Shown piece by piece: positions 1 to 8,112 of a stretch of 12,960 nucleotides of DNA. The notes under the pieces were generated by a model. That model did not search any database, was not told the DNA's origin, and was given only the letters and a program-made list of their open reading frames with translations. This DNA comes from Flavobacteriales bacterium (GTDB taxonomy: Bacteria > Bacteroidota > Bacteroidia > Flavobacteriales_F > PHOS-HE28): contig JADJTW010000004.1 of assembly GCA_016710965.1 (NCBI GenBank), positions 1 to 12,960 on the forward strand, read 5' to 3'. A program made the translations under genes and the position numbers. Position 1 is the stretch's first letter. Every line of letters starts with the position of its first letter.

Positions 1-561
1 TCATGGTGGGCGCGCTCATCTTCATTCTCACCTACCTCTATGTAGAGAAGGTGATGACACCGAACGCGCACAGCATGTCCAACATGTTCAAGCGGTTGCA
101 GCTGCTCAGTTCGGCAGCCTTCAGCATCGCCACGGTGGCAATGAGGTGCAGAAGGTGATGGGCATCATCATGGCGGCGCTCATCGCTGGCAAGGCCGGAA
201 GTCGAGGGTCAAAGTGATCACCGACATCAAGCAGATGCCGAACTGGGTCCCGTTGGCGTGCTACACTGCCATCGGCCGGCACGCTCAGCGGTGGCTGGAA
301 GATCGTGAAGACCATGGGAACACGCATCACCAAGGTGACTCCTGGAAGGCGTATGCCGAGACGGCCGGTGCCACCACGCTTTACCTGACGGAGCAGATGG
401 GCATGCCTCCTGTGAGCACCACCCATACCATCACAGGTGCGATCGTAGGCGTTGGTGCCACCAAGCGCTTGAGCGCGGTTCGCCGGGGCGTCACCGTCCG
501 CCTGCTCTGGGCGTGATCCCTCACCATTCCAGTGAGCGCTTTGCTCGCTGCTTTGGTGTAA
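1..561 (+). CDS. PiT-family inorganic phosphate transporter, C-terminal part, frameshifted
   Basis: The 3' part of a low-affinity inorganic phosphate permease of the inner membrane; the 5' end lies outside the window. Three reading frames must be joined. About 3-130 gives a membrane segment and MFKRLQLLSSAAFSI. From about 131 comes HGGNEVQKVMGIIMAALIAG, which corresponds to the family's second GGND-type signature. From about 205 to 561 comes VKVITDIKQMPNWVPLACY and then ETAGATTLYLTEQMGMP, VSTTHTITGAIVGVGATKR and a final LTIPVSALLAALV before TAA. Between about 276 and 345 the expected GTLSGGWKIVKTMGTRITKV is readable only in another frame, and an in-frame TGA at 514-516 falls where Trp-Ile is expected. 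These look like single-base indels. The signature reads N-E-V-Q where family members normally have N-D-A-Q. The family assignment is firm; whether the gene is truly broken is not. Confidence 0.85.
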
Positions 562-639
562 TGGGTATGCACGCCTCCGGTTTGCAGAAGCCATTGTTCA
601 TCGGGCGACTGGCGCGGCCACCGACCCTACATTCGCTGC
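562..639. other. Short intergenic gap with no gene seen
   Basis: A 78-base spacer between the transporter stop and the GlmU-like start. It holds no convincing terminator hairpin with a T-run. The only notable element is the promoter-like octamer at 628-635, listed separately. Confidence 0.5.
628..635 (+). promoter_or_regulatory. Possible Bacteroidetes-type -7 element (TACATTCG)
   Basis: TACATTCG matches the TAnnTTTG consensus of Bacteroidetes sigma-ABfr promoters at 7 of 8 counted positions and lies 4 bases before the ATG at 640. No clear TTG -33 box is visible at the right spacing, so this is tentative. If real, transcription would start almost at the start codon (leaderless or nearly so). 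Confidence 0.35.
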
Positions 640-1837
640 ATGTCGATCATCCTTTCCGACGCGGGGCTGCACGATCACCCGCCGCTCACCTTCACGCGGC
701 CCGCGGCCCAGTTACGGGCCAGGATCCTGCGGATATCCGAAGGTAGTACGCGCAGCGGCCTTTCCGTAGGATATCGCACCGAAGACTATCTCGCCCAAGT
801 CTTCCCGATGCCGGTTGATGATGCATCGCGCTTTGAAGTGGACGGGGGCACTGTTGCCGACCGATGACCTTGCCGCTGCCGTCATGGACCTTCGGCCTGG
901 CGAAGTGCCGTTGGAAGCGGCCGCGCCTCGCCTTCGGTATCGCTGGCAACGAATCGCCAGGTCCGGGGAATTGACCGATCCACCGTCCTTCCTCTCGCCC
1001 GTTCGTTTCTCCGGCGAAGTCACTCGGATCGAACGGCCCTGGCATCTCTTCCAGCATTGCGGCAAGGCCATCGCCAACGATTTCAAATTGCTCACCGAGG
1101 GTCGGCGCTCCCAGCCGCTGAGTTCCTTGAACACGGTGGTGGGCGACCCCACGCTCATATTCCCGGAAGAGGGCGCAGTGGTCGAGGCCTGTACCATCAA
1201 CACGAAAAGCGGTCCCGTCTATATCGGCAAGGGCGCGGAGGTGATGGAAGGTTGTCTCATCCGCGGGCCTTTCGCCTAGGCGACCATGCGCAATTGAAAA
1301 TGGGCGCGAAGATCATGGGCCTTCTTCCTTCCGGGCCGGAATGCCGCGTTGGCGGCGAGGTGAACAACAGCGTGCTGCTCGGCTTCAGCAATAAGGGGCA
1401 CGATGGCTTCCTGGGCAACAGCGTCCTGGGCGAATGGTGCAACCTGGGCGCCGATACCAACAACAGCAACTTGAAGAACACGTACGGCGAAGTGCATGCC
1501 TTCAGCTACGCCACGGGGAAAGAGGAGCCTACGGGACTCCAGTTCTGCGGCCTCATCATGGGCGACCATTCCAAGAGCGGCATCAATACCATGTTCAACA
1601 CAGGCGCGGTGGTGGGCGTTGCTGCCAACGTGTTCGGATCAGGCTTCCCGCCCAAGCATATCCCATCCTTCAGCTGGGGCGGCGCCGAGGGCGGGGCGGT
1701 GCATGCCATGGACAAGGCGTTGGAAACAGGCGCGTCGCGTCATGGAGCGGCGGCACGTGCCTTTGACCGCTGTGGACGAGGCGGTGTTGCGCCATGTATT
1801 CGCAAGCGAGCACGAAGCGCCGGCCACAGCTCACTGA
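640..1837 (+). CDS. GlmU-family sugar nucleotidyltransferase/acyltransferase (Bacteroidetes type), frameshifted
   Basis: Resembles the alternative GlmU family of Bacteroidetes, thought to supply UDP-GlcNAc-type precursors in the cytoplasm. The start MSIILSD..PLTFTRPAAQLR is typical, and the usual LxAGxGTRM motif of standard nucleotidyltransferases is absent. The C-terminal half is a left-handed beta-helix of hexapeptides (VVGDPTLIF, GPVYIGKGAEVMEGCLIRG, GHDGFLGNSVLGEWCNLGAD, NTMFNTGAVVGVAANVFG). Three indels must be bridged: an extra G in the GGGGG run near 844-848 (restoring VDGALLPTDDLAAAV), a missing T near 1277 (restoring RGPFALGDHAQLKMGAKI), and an extra G near 1729 (restoring ALETARRVMERRHVPLTAVD). 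The restored product is about 399 residues, the family's normal size, ending ASEHEAPATAH. Exact substrate is not proven. rocD follows 51 bases downstream. Confidence 0.82.
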
Positions 1838-1855
1838 TCGACCTCGCGCGCCCTC

Positions 1856-1863
1856 TACATTAG
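1856..1863 (+). promoter_or_regulatory. Possible Bacteroidetes-type -7 element (TACATTAG) ahead of rocD
   Basis: TACATTAG resembles TAnnTTTG and lies 25 bases before the rocD ATG. The -33 TTG box is not obvious. AAGAGG at about 1874-1879 could be a weak ribosome binding site. Its similarity to the element before the GlmU-like gene makes it more credible. Confidence 0.35.
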
Positions 1864-1888
1864 CGGCCCCTCCAAGAGGTCTCGTCCC

Positions 1889-3161
1889 ATGCCACAGCTT
1901 TCACAAGTCCGCAACAAGGCACAGCGCGCCATCGAATTGGAGGAACGCTATGGCGCGCACAACTACCACCCGCTGCCAGTGGTGCTCGATAGCGGCAAAG
2001 GCGTATTCGTGTGGGACGTTGACGGCAAGCGCTACTACGATTTCCTAAGCGCGTACAGCGCGGTGAACCAGGGGCACTGCCATCCCCGCTTGGTAGCCGT
2101 CATGCAGGACCAGGCCGCGCGGATGACGCTCACCTCGCGGGCCTTCTACAATAGCGTGCTGGGCGAATACGAGAAGATGGTTTGCGAACTCTTCGGCTAC
2201 GACAAGATGCTGCCGATGAACACCGGTGCTGAAGCGGTGGAAACGGCGATCAAGATGGCGCGCAAGTGGGGCTATGTGAAAAAGGGCATCCCGGCGGACC
2301 AGGCCAAGGTGGTCGTCTGCGAAGGCAACTTCCACGGCCGTACCATCAGCATCATCAGCATGAGCACCGATCCCGGAGAGCCAGGGCGGCTCCGGGCCAT
2401 TCACGCCGGGCTTCACGGTCATCCCGTACGATGATGTGCCCGCCTTGGAGAATGCAATGAAGGATCCTGCCGTGTGCGCTTTCCTGGTGGAGCCTATCCA
2501 AGGTGAACGCGGGGTCTACACCCCAGCCAGCGATTACATCCCCCGGGCCATCGCCGCATGCAAGGCGCGCAATGTGCTCTTCATCGCCGATGAGATCCAG
2601 ACAGGGATCGCACGAACGGGAAGGTTGCTGTGCAGCGTGCCCGATGATGAGCGCGATCCGGCCAAACGGCCTGATGCCGTGATCCTGGCCAAGGCCTTGA
2701 GTGGAGGCATGTACCCGGTGAGCGCGGTCCTCGCACGGGATGAAGTGATGAGCGTATTCACGCCCGGCACGCACGGCAGCACCTACGGCGGCAATCCCAT
2801 GGGCGCGCGCGTGGCCATGGAAGCGCTGGCGATCGTAAAGGATGAAGGGCTCACGGCGAATGCCGAACGGCTGGGCAGCATGTTCCGCGAGGAGATGGGT
2901 AAGCTGGTGGGACAGTACGGTTTCATCAAGCTCGTGCGTGGCAAGGGACTATTGAACGCCATTGTCATCGATCCGCGCACAGCCCATGATGGGTCGCCTC
3001 TTTCCGCTTGGGAACTCTGCCTCCTGCTGCGCGACAATGGCCTGCTGGCCAAGCCCACTCATGGGGACATCATCCGGTTCGCGCCGCCTTTGGTGATCTC
3101 GGAGGAACAGCTGATGGAATCCTGCCGGATCATCGCCGTGAGCGTACAGCAGTTTGCGTGA
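1889..3161 (+). CDS. rocD: Ornithine aminotransferase (ornithine--oxo-acid transaminase), one frameshift
   Basis: A cytoplasmic PLP-dependent class III aminotransferase that converts ornithine and 2-oxoglutarate to glutamate semialdehyde and glutamate, linking arginine and proline metabolism. Diagnostic stretches are YGAHNYHPLPVVL near residues 21-33, the substrate loop DFLSAYSAVNQGHCHPRL, the PLP-phosphate region MNTGAEAVETAIK, NFHGRTISIISMSTDP, IADEIQTGIARTGRLL with the PLP-binding Asp, and ILAKALSGGMYPVSAVLA. The Schiff-base Lys is encoded at 2691-2693, about residue 268. After SMSTDP the frame changes through an extra G near 2376; removing it gives PESQGGSGPFTPGFTVIPYD. The restored length is about 423 residues, normal for the family. 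The C-terminus is CRIIAVSVQQFA, and a related copy of this tail lies at 3958-3996. The frameshift is more likely a sequencing error than a real defect, because both halves are fully conserved. Confidence 0.93.
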
Positions 3162-3164
3162 GCC

Positions 3165-3866
3165 TACATCTTTTCTTGCCCGGGATCCTTGGCCTGAACA
3201 AGGTGGAAAATGAGATTGAGCCTCATATAGAACACGTGTTCGACCTGTTCGACATCATCTTCAAATCGACTTACGGTATAAGTTGAGTAGGTGAGGATAT
3301 CTGTCGTGCTGGTTCTCTTCGCCACGTTTGCGCTGATATCAATTCCGAATCTGAGCTCTGGAAATTCCTCTTGTAGACCCCGACCCCAAGCTCATTGAAA
3401 GTGCCAATGCTCTTGTTTTGTACCAAGATGGAATCTGCTGTAGTAAGGTCATAGTCCTGTGGAGCATGCCACATTTTGTAGGTGCCCGTCTTGTAGTATG
3501 AATTGAAGTACAACTGGTTCGTCCCCAACACAGAAACCCGAATTTGTAATCGAAAAGAATGTACTTTCTTCTTTCATAGGTCTCGTACATGGCGACATCC
3601 TCATCGTCATCATGTTCGAATCGCCATCTGAAATAGGAGCCATCGATACCCAAGCTGTGCGACTTGTAGAGCAACTCGCCGCCGAGATTGGCCGTTGTAA
3701 AATAGGTGTCTTCAATGATGAAGAATGTGATGGCCTTTCCTCTTAGATCGAATCTCAAACCTTCGTCGGAAGAGAACCGAAATCTTGATCCCTGTTGAGT
3801 TTGCCCTGCAACAGCCGCTGTTGTCACCGATAGAACCACGGCGCAGACAAGAGCGAGTTTTGTCAT
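3165..3866 (-). CDS. Hypothetical secreted or outer-membrane-like protein, two frameshifts
   Basis: I do not recognise this family. The start at 3866 gives a good signal peptide (MTKLALVCAVVLSVTTAAVA, then GQTQQG). The mature part has repeated alternating aromatic/polar strands: RFDLRGKAITFFIIED, KSHSLGIDGSYFRWRFEHD, RKYILFDYKFG, then in a second frame LGTNQLYFNSYYKTGTYKM and FNELGVGVYKRNF, then back in the first frame GIDISANVAKRTSTTDIL and HVFYMRLNLIFHLVQ, ending GQEKM at the TAG (3165-3167). The two shifts fall near 3538-3541 (a CCC run on the plus strand) and near 3364. The joined product is about 234 residues and looks like a small beta-barrel or beta-sandwich. The region is visibly AT-richer than its neighbours. 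Its stop is 3 bases from the rocD stop, so the two genes converge. It sits between two rocD C-terminal sequences, which suggests acquisition. Confidence 0.6.
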
Positions 3867-3957
3867 CGATCAGTGGATGCCAATGTGATCAATGCAAGCT
3901 CCCTGGTCAGGTACTCCAGTTTCTAAAGAACGACATTTTGCCGTTCAGTCGGAGCGC

Positions 3958-3996
3958 TGCCGCATCATCGCCATTTGTGTGCAACAGTTCGCCTAG
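3958..3996 (+). pseudogene. Remnant of a rocD 3' end (orphan C-terminal tail)
   Basis: The plus strand encodes CRIIAICVQQFA and a TAG stop, against CRIIAVSVQQFA and TGA at the true rocD end: 10 of 12 residues identical, about 75% identity at DNA level, with most changes at third codon positions. A few residues upstream (AVQSER) may also be related to rocD, but no larger fragment is visible. The TAG overlaps the stop of the convergent serine hydrolase. The pattern of changes indicates a diverged rocD allele or paralogue that was truncated, not a recent copy. Confidence 0.65.
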
Positions 3997-5294
3997 CGCG
4001 CCACTTCGAACCGCTGGGTGAAGCTGTTGCCGCCCATGTCGGAATAGCGCAACCAGTAGAGGCCATTGGAGAGCTCGCTCAGGTCGAGCATGCCATTGCC
4101 GATCGTCACGTCCGTGGTACGGCCATCGAGGGTGATCACCTGTGCCGTTGAACGAACGCCGATCGAGCTGTGGATCATGAGTTGATCGCTTGCTGGCACC
4201 GGGAAGAGGCCCGTTGCGGTGGCCTTCGCATCGGCCGTTGACGTTGATGCACAGAGGACGAGGTTGAGGCGTTGCCATATCTCGTCCGCCAGCAAGTAGG
4301 GAACCGGCACTGAGGAGCCTGGTGGATCGCCCATGCGCACCACGACCAAGCCTTGTGAAGGCACCACGCACAGGATCTGTCCGTTCTTCCCGAGGGCGTT
4401 GTATGCTTCCGGCGGCTCGTTGGGGATGAGCATGCCGGGCAGGACCAATTGAAGCCCCGGCACCATGTAACTGCTCTGGCCGTTCAGCCACCAGAGATAA
4501 CCGTACGCTTCGTTCAGCGCTTGGGACGGCGTTGTCATCCCAGCGAAGTAGCTGGCATCGCTCATCACCGCCGTGCCGTTCCAGTTCCCTTGTTCCATAG
4601 CCAACAGGCCGAAGCGTGCGAAATGCCGGGCCTTGCTGAAGAACACGTTGTTGTAGCCAACGGGCACGTATGCTCCTTGCAGCCCCGTGGTGAGCGTGAG
4701 CTTGTTGAAGAGGTAGGTGTTGATGGTCTGACCGGTTGCGGCCGAGATTACGCCATCGAGCTTGGTGTATGCTGCGTTGTGGTAGGCCCATCGTGTACCC
4801 GGATCAGCGAGGTAATGCAGGCAGGCGGGATCGGTGCAATCCACATCACCGGTACCATCATCCAGTCCCGTGGTCATGGTGAGTTGGTGGCGTACGGTGA
4901 TGGCGGCTTCCTGTTCGGGGGTACAACTGGTCCAACCGGTACCCAGATAATCACTACTGGGGTCATCGATATCGAGGAAGCCTTCTTCCTGTGCCTTTCC
5001 CACCAGGAATGCGGTAAGCGACTTACCTGCAGAAGCCCAGTACCACAGGCTATCCTGGGTGAAGGTGCCGTAGTACTGCTCGATCGCGATCTTGCCGTCC
5101 TTGAGGACGATGAAGGCTTTACTGTTGTTATCACCGAGATAGGTGAGCAGGGGTGGGATCTCGTCGGTACACCAGCCCAACGAGGCCGGGTCCACCGTCG
5201 TCCAGGCGTTACCGGTCAAGGGCGGGAAGTAGGTGCTCTGGGCGCAGGTGCTGGAGAGGGCTGTTGCGGCAAGGAGCGTAACGATCGGACGCAT
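3993..5294 (-). CDS. Secreted class C beta-lactamase-like serine hydrolase with T9SS sorting domain
   Basis: An intact 433-residue protein. Signal peptide about residues 1-18 (MRPIVTLLAATALSSTCA). The penicillin-binding-protein/beta-lactamase fold shows its three motifs: S88-A-G-K91 (nucleophile and general base, in WYWASAGKSLTAF), Y171-H-N173 (in RWAYHNAAYTKLDGVI) and K303-N-G305 in place of KTG or HxG. Residues about 360-433 form a type A sorting domain (GLFPVPASDQLMIHSS to NGLYWLRYSDMGGNSFTQRF), so the product is probably exported through the outer membrane by T9SS and surface-attached or released. The substrate is unknown; such proteins can be esterases, D-aminopeptidases or peptidases, and resistance to beta-lactams should not be assumed. 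It begins 13 bases after the GT87 stop, so co-transcription with that gene is likely. Confidence 0.9.
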   Translation of the reverse strand: MRPIVTLLAATALSSTCAQSTYFPPLTGNAWTTVDPASLGWCTDEIPPLLTYLGDNNSKAFIVLKDGKIAIEQYYGTFTQDSLWYWASAGKSLTAFLVGKAQEEGFLDIDDPSSDYLGTGWTSCTPEQEAAITVRHQLTMTTGLDDGTGDVDCTDPACLHYLADPGTRWAYHNAAYTKLDGVISAATGQTINTYLFNKLTLTTGLQGAYVPVGYNNVFFSKARHFARFGLLAMEQGNWNGTAVMSDASYFAGMTTPSQALNEAYGYLWWLNGQSSYMVPGLQLVLPGMLIPNEPPEAYNALGKNGQILCVVPSQGLVVVRMGDPPGSSVPVPYLLADEIWQRLNLVLCASTSTADAKATATGLFPVPASDQLMIHSSIGVRSTAQVITLDGRTTDVTIGNGMLDLSELSNGLYWLRYSDMGGNSFTQRFEVAR

Positions 5295-5307
5295 GCGGTA
5301 TGGGTTC

Positions 5308-6543
5308 TCAGGAAGACGCCTTTGTGGTGGAAAGGTTCGATCGGCGGAGAAGCAGGATCGTGCCCAACGCGATCAGGCCCAGGTTCGCGATACCCAGCAC
5401 ACCGTAGTGTACCATTCGATCGGAGAGATCGCCCAAGGCATCAGACCAGTTGCCGCCGTATGCCAGCAGGAACGGAAGAGCTGCGGCAACGAGCCATTTC
5501 GCATCCGCGCGAGGTGCCAAATGGTGCATCAACAACATAACGAGCGGCATACTGAAGAGGAAGTGGTTCGTATCTGTGAGGGTGATGCTCGGCACCAATG
5601 CCAGCAACAGGAAGTACTCGAACACCGTGTGGCGCGGTGCGCCCCCAAGTCCGCGCTCACGCTTCAGGTTCCAAATCACGATCGCCCCGATGGTGGTTGC
5701 GATGCACCCGAGGGTCGCTAGCGCCTCGATCGTGCTCGGTACCGCCACGAAGTATTTCAAAATGGCACGATGCACGAAGGAATACACCGTGTCCACGCTG
5801 TTGTATGCGTCGCCGCCGGTGTAGATCAACGATGCATTGTGCTTGGCCATTTCATCGAACCATTCGAGGTACAAGGCCATGGATGCGCTGTGGCCGAGGA
5901 ACAGGACAGGCAGCAGCAGTCCCGCAATGGCGGTGCCGAACGCCCATGCGATCGCTCGCGCATGCCCACGCACGAGCAGCAGTGGCAGCAGTACCACGAA
6001 GTGCGGCTTGGCGAGCATTGCCAGTCCGATGAACAGACCAGCACTTCCTGCTCTTCCGCTCAGCAGGCGATCGAGTCCGGCCAGGAGCAACCACAGCAGC
6101 AGCACATTGATGTTGCCCAGGTGCAGTTCGCGATGCAGGTGGACGACTACCACCAGCGAGGTGACGAAGAGCGGAGTGTACCCCGAGGTCTTTCCACCGA
6201 GCACATGCGTGCGAACCAGGCGATCCGCGATCAATATCGAACCGATGAATGCGCATGCAATGAGCGCGTACTGGACGCCAGCTGCGATGGTATAGGGAAG
6301 AAGTGCCAACGGGACGTAGAGCATGGCCATGAACGGCGCGTACTTGAAGTATCCCGATGAAAGCCCATGCGGCACCCCGTAGAGCGGTTCGCCGTTGAGC
6401 AAAGCGTTCGCGGCATCGTAGTACACCCTGAAGTCGTTGAGCCAGAAACGGCCGTTGATCAGCTCAGCCGCTGCGAGCAGCGCAGCGATCGCGAGAAAGA
6501 TGATCTGGAATCGGCCTGGAAAGCGTTGCCAGCGCAAAGGCAT
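5308..6543 (-). CDS. GT87/DUF2029-family polytopic membrane glycosyltransferase
   Basis: An intact 411-residue inner-membrane protein with about ten hydrophobic segments. It has the GT-C-type signature near the N-terminus, WLNDFRVYYDAANALLNGEP (about residues 34-53), in which the Asp after the first membrane helix is the likely catalytic residue, followed by LYGVPHGLSSGYFKYAPF. Later features are HRELHLGNINVLLLWLLLAG and LAMLAKPHFVVLLPLLLVRG, both typical of DUF2029 proteins. Characterised relatives are polyprenyl-phosphate-mannose-dependent mannosyltransferases of actinobacteria; the donor and acceptor here are unknown. The start lies 2 bases after the stop of the upstream lipoprotein gene, which indicates an operon. 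Confidence 0.87.
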   Translation of the reverse strand: MPLRWQRFPGRFQIIFLAIAALLAAAELINGRFWLNDFRVYYDAANALLNGEPLYGVPHGLSSGYFKYAPFMAMLYVPLALLPYTIAAGVQYALIACAFIGSILIADRLVRTHVLGGKTSGYTPLFVTSLVVVVHLHRELHLGNINVLLLWLLLAGLDRLLSGRAGSAGLFIGLAMLAKPHFVVLLPLLLVRGHARAIAWAFGTAIAGLLLPVLFLGHSASMALYLEWFDEMAKHNASLIYTGGDAYNSVDTVYSFVHRAILKYFVAVPSTIEALATLGCIATTIGAIVIWNLKRERGLGGAPRHTVFEYFLLLALVPSITLTDTNHFLFSMPLVMLLMHHLAPRADAKWLVAAALPFLLAYGGNWSDALGDLSDRMVHYGVLGIANLGLIALGTILLLRRSNLSTTKASS

Positions 6544-6545
6544 CC

Positions 6546-6926
6546 CTACTGGGGCTTGCTGCGGTCTACTTCCTTCACCAGACGGCCGTGCTCGTAGTGC
6601 AGTTCGCGGTACACCTGTCCATCGGGGCTGTAGTCATAGTGGATCCCATGCTCAACGCCCTTCTCCCAGGTCTCCAGGTATTTCTTCACGCCGTTCTCAT
6701 AGTAGTACACCCATTCGCCGTGCTCCACGCCGTTCTCGAAACGACCTATGTACTCCAGTTGTCCGCTTGGGTAGTAGACCTTCTCCATCACTTTCACGGC
6801 TTCCTCCCCTTTGCCTTTCATGTAAACCACCACCTCGGGCTTGCCATTGGGGTGGCTGGCTGCTACATAGCGATGGGTGGAACAACCGGTGAGGAGCAGG
6901 AGTGCTAAGAAGGGCAGCAGGCGCAT
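6546..6926 (-). CDS. Lipoprotein with MORN-type (YwqK-like) repeats
   Basis: About 126 residues. I chose the internal ATG at 6926 rather than the one at 6962 because it gives a classical lipoprotein signal peptide, MRLLPFLALLLLTGCS, with the lipidated Cys at residue 15; the longer start would add a charged N-terminus and run through a promoter-like element. The rest is at least three MORN_2-like repeats of the form G-x-x-E/H-G-x-x-x-x-Y: YYPSGQLEYIGRFENG, VEHGEWVYYYENG, VEHGIHYDYSPDG, YRELHYEHGRL. Relatives are often labelled YwqK-family antitoxins, but no toxin is present and a structural envelope role is equally possible. It precedes the GT87 gene by 2 bases. Confidence 0.85.
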   Translation of the reverse strand: MRLLPFLALLLLTGCSTHRYVAASHPNGKPEVVVYMKGKGEEAVKVMEKVYYPSGQLEYIGRFENGVEHGEWVYYYENGVKKYLETWEKGVEHGIHYDYSPDGQVYRELHYEHGRLVKEVDRSKPQ

Positions 6927-6933
6927 GGCCGGG

Positions 6934-6941
6934 CTAAAATA
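6934..6941 (-). promoter_or_regulatory. Possible Bacteroidetes-type -7 element (TATTTTAG)
   Basis: Read on the minus strand, TATTTTAG is close to TAnnTTTG and lies 7 bases before the lipoprotein ATG at 6926. It supports that start and could drive the lipoprotein, GT87 and serine hydrolase genes. No convincing -33 TTG box is seen. Confidence 0.4.
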
Positions 6942-6968
6942 GGGGAAACGCCTTGGGACCACCGGTGC

Positions 6969-8103
6969 CTAGTGCTTGACGAAGCGCACAGCCTTGCCTT
7001 CCGCACCCATGAGCAGGTAGGTGCCCGCTGCAAGAGCGCTTACATCAACCGTAGGCGTACCGTTCGCAAGGAGCATGGTCCGTCCGCTTAAGTCGACGAT
7101 CCGAAAGGGATAGCTCGTGCCCATTCCAGCCCTGGAAAAGGTGAGCAGATCATTCACCGGATTCGGGAATACCACCAGTTGCTGCTCCATCGCCGGTTCA
7201 TCCATGCCCACCCCGGGTGCAAGGTTCCAGCCGATATCGCGCAGCATGCCGATGCAGATGGGACCCGGCCAATGGTTGGAATGGCCCGCCGAACTGAAGG
7301 GCGTCATGAGCTCATGCGGATTGCCAGCAGGGTAGGTGGCCTCGTTCAGGTGAACGCAACTGCTGCCGAGCGCGAACGTGCTAGGTGCGTAGATGCGGAT
7401 GTCGCCACCGCCGCTCGCAGCAAGTCCGTTCGGACCGTTCCATGTAAGCTGGTTGCAGGTGAAGAAAGAACCCAGGGGCACCGACGGATTCGGCACATCC
7501 ACCAGCATCTCCAGCGTAGGCGCACGCAGGAAACGATCGAAGATGCCTGGCAGCGTGTCCTGTTGCGGCCACGGGAACGTGGTGATCAACGGTGCGAAAT
7601 CGCTCGCTTGCAGCAGGCCGAAAGACCCCTCACTGCCCACCTTCTTCGCCAGCCCCACGAAGCCGATGCCATGGCCCAGCTCGTGCAAGGCCACGCTTAC
7701 CAGGTCGTACTGGCCTGCAGGGGTGTTCCCATCGGTGCCCGTGTACCAGTTGGTACCGCTATTGAGGTAGATGTTGATGTCGTCCTCGCCGGGATTCAAT
7801 TCGAAGCCTGTGAGGCTGTTAGCGAGCGAGGTGGCGTACCATGTGGCGGCGACTGGTGCATTGATGAAATCCTTGCGACCGTTCGGGAAGGTGACACCGA
7901 GCGCGGCGCTGCCCAGTGCAGTCCAGCTCACGGCGACCTTGATCGGCACATCGCTCACAAGGATGCTTCCCCAGATATCAGCCGCGTGCTCGATGGCCAC
8001 ATTGAGCCTGGGGTGGCGTGCCGAAGTGCGTGATGGTGAAGGTGGCCGCGCACGTACGGATAACGGGGCTGTACACAAGGAGGAGGGGCAGGAGCCAGCG
8101 CAT
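6969..8103 (-). CDS. Secreted HExxH metalloprotease with T9SS sorting domain, one frameshift
   Basis: The zinc-binding helix VALHELGHGIGFVG has HELGH encoded at 7671-7685. Further C-terminal are HELMTPFSSAGHSNHW and IGMLRDIGW, typical of a family of secreted bacterial metalloproteases with HELGHGxGF. The position where metzincins carry the third zinc ligand (HExxHxxGxxH/D) is Gly here, so ligand three must come from elsewhere. The C-terminus is a type A T9SS sorting domain (VVFPNPVNDLLTFSRAG ... LAAGTYLLMGAEGKAVRFVK). The longest open frame extends to 8186 but would overlap pfkA and has no signal. The ATG at 8103 gives a good signal peptide (MRWLLPLLLVYSPVIRTCAA) in another frame, and a shift in the GGGG run near 8010-8013 joins it to VAIEHAADIWGSILV. 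The start is 9 bases after the pfkA stop, so co-transcription is likely. Confidence 0.82.
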
Positions 8104-8112
8104 GGCACGAAC

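Noticed and set aside
3189..3205. Hairpin CCTTG-GCCTGAA-CAAGG as a bidirectional terminator after rocD
   Set aside because: Only a 5-bp stem, no T-run, and it lies inside the C-terminal codons of the convergent gene.
4449..5540. 363-residue plus-strand open frame
   Set aside because: Antisense to the serine hydrolase and the GT87 gene, both of which have unmistakable motifs and clean frames; no recognisable domain.
6546..6926. Toxin-antitoxin system based on the YwqK-like lipoprotein
   Set aside because: The antitoxin label is a family-name convention; no toxin gene is adjacent, and the protein has a lipoprotein signal that places it in the envelope.
7179..8033. 284-residue plus-strand open frame
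   Set aside because: Antisense to the metalloprotease; a by-product of high-GC codon usage.
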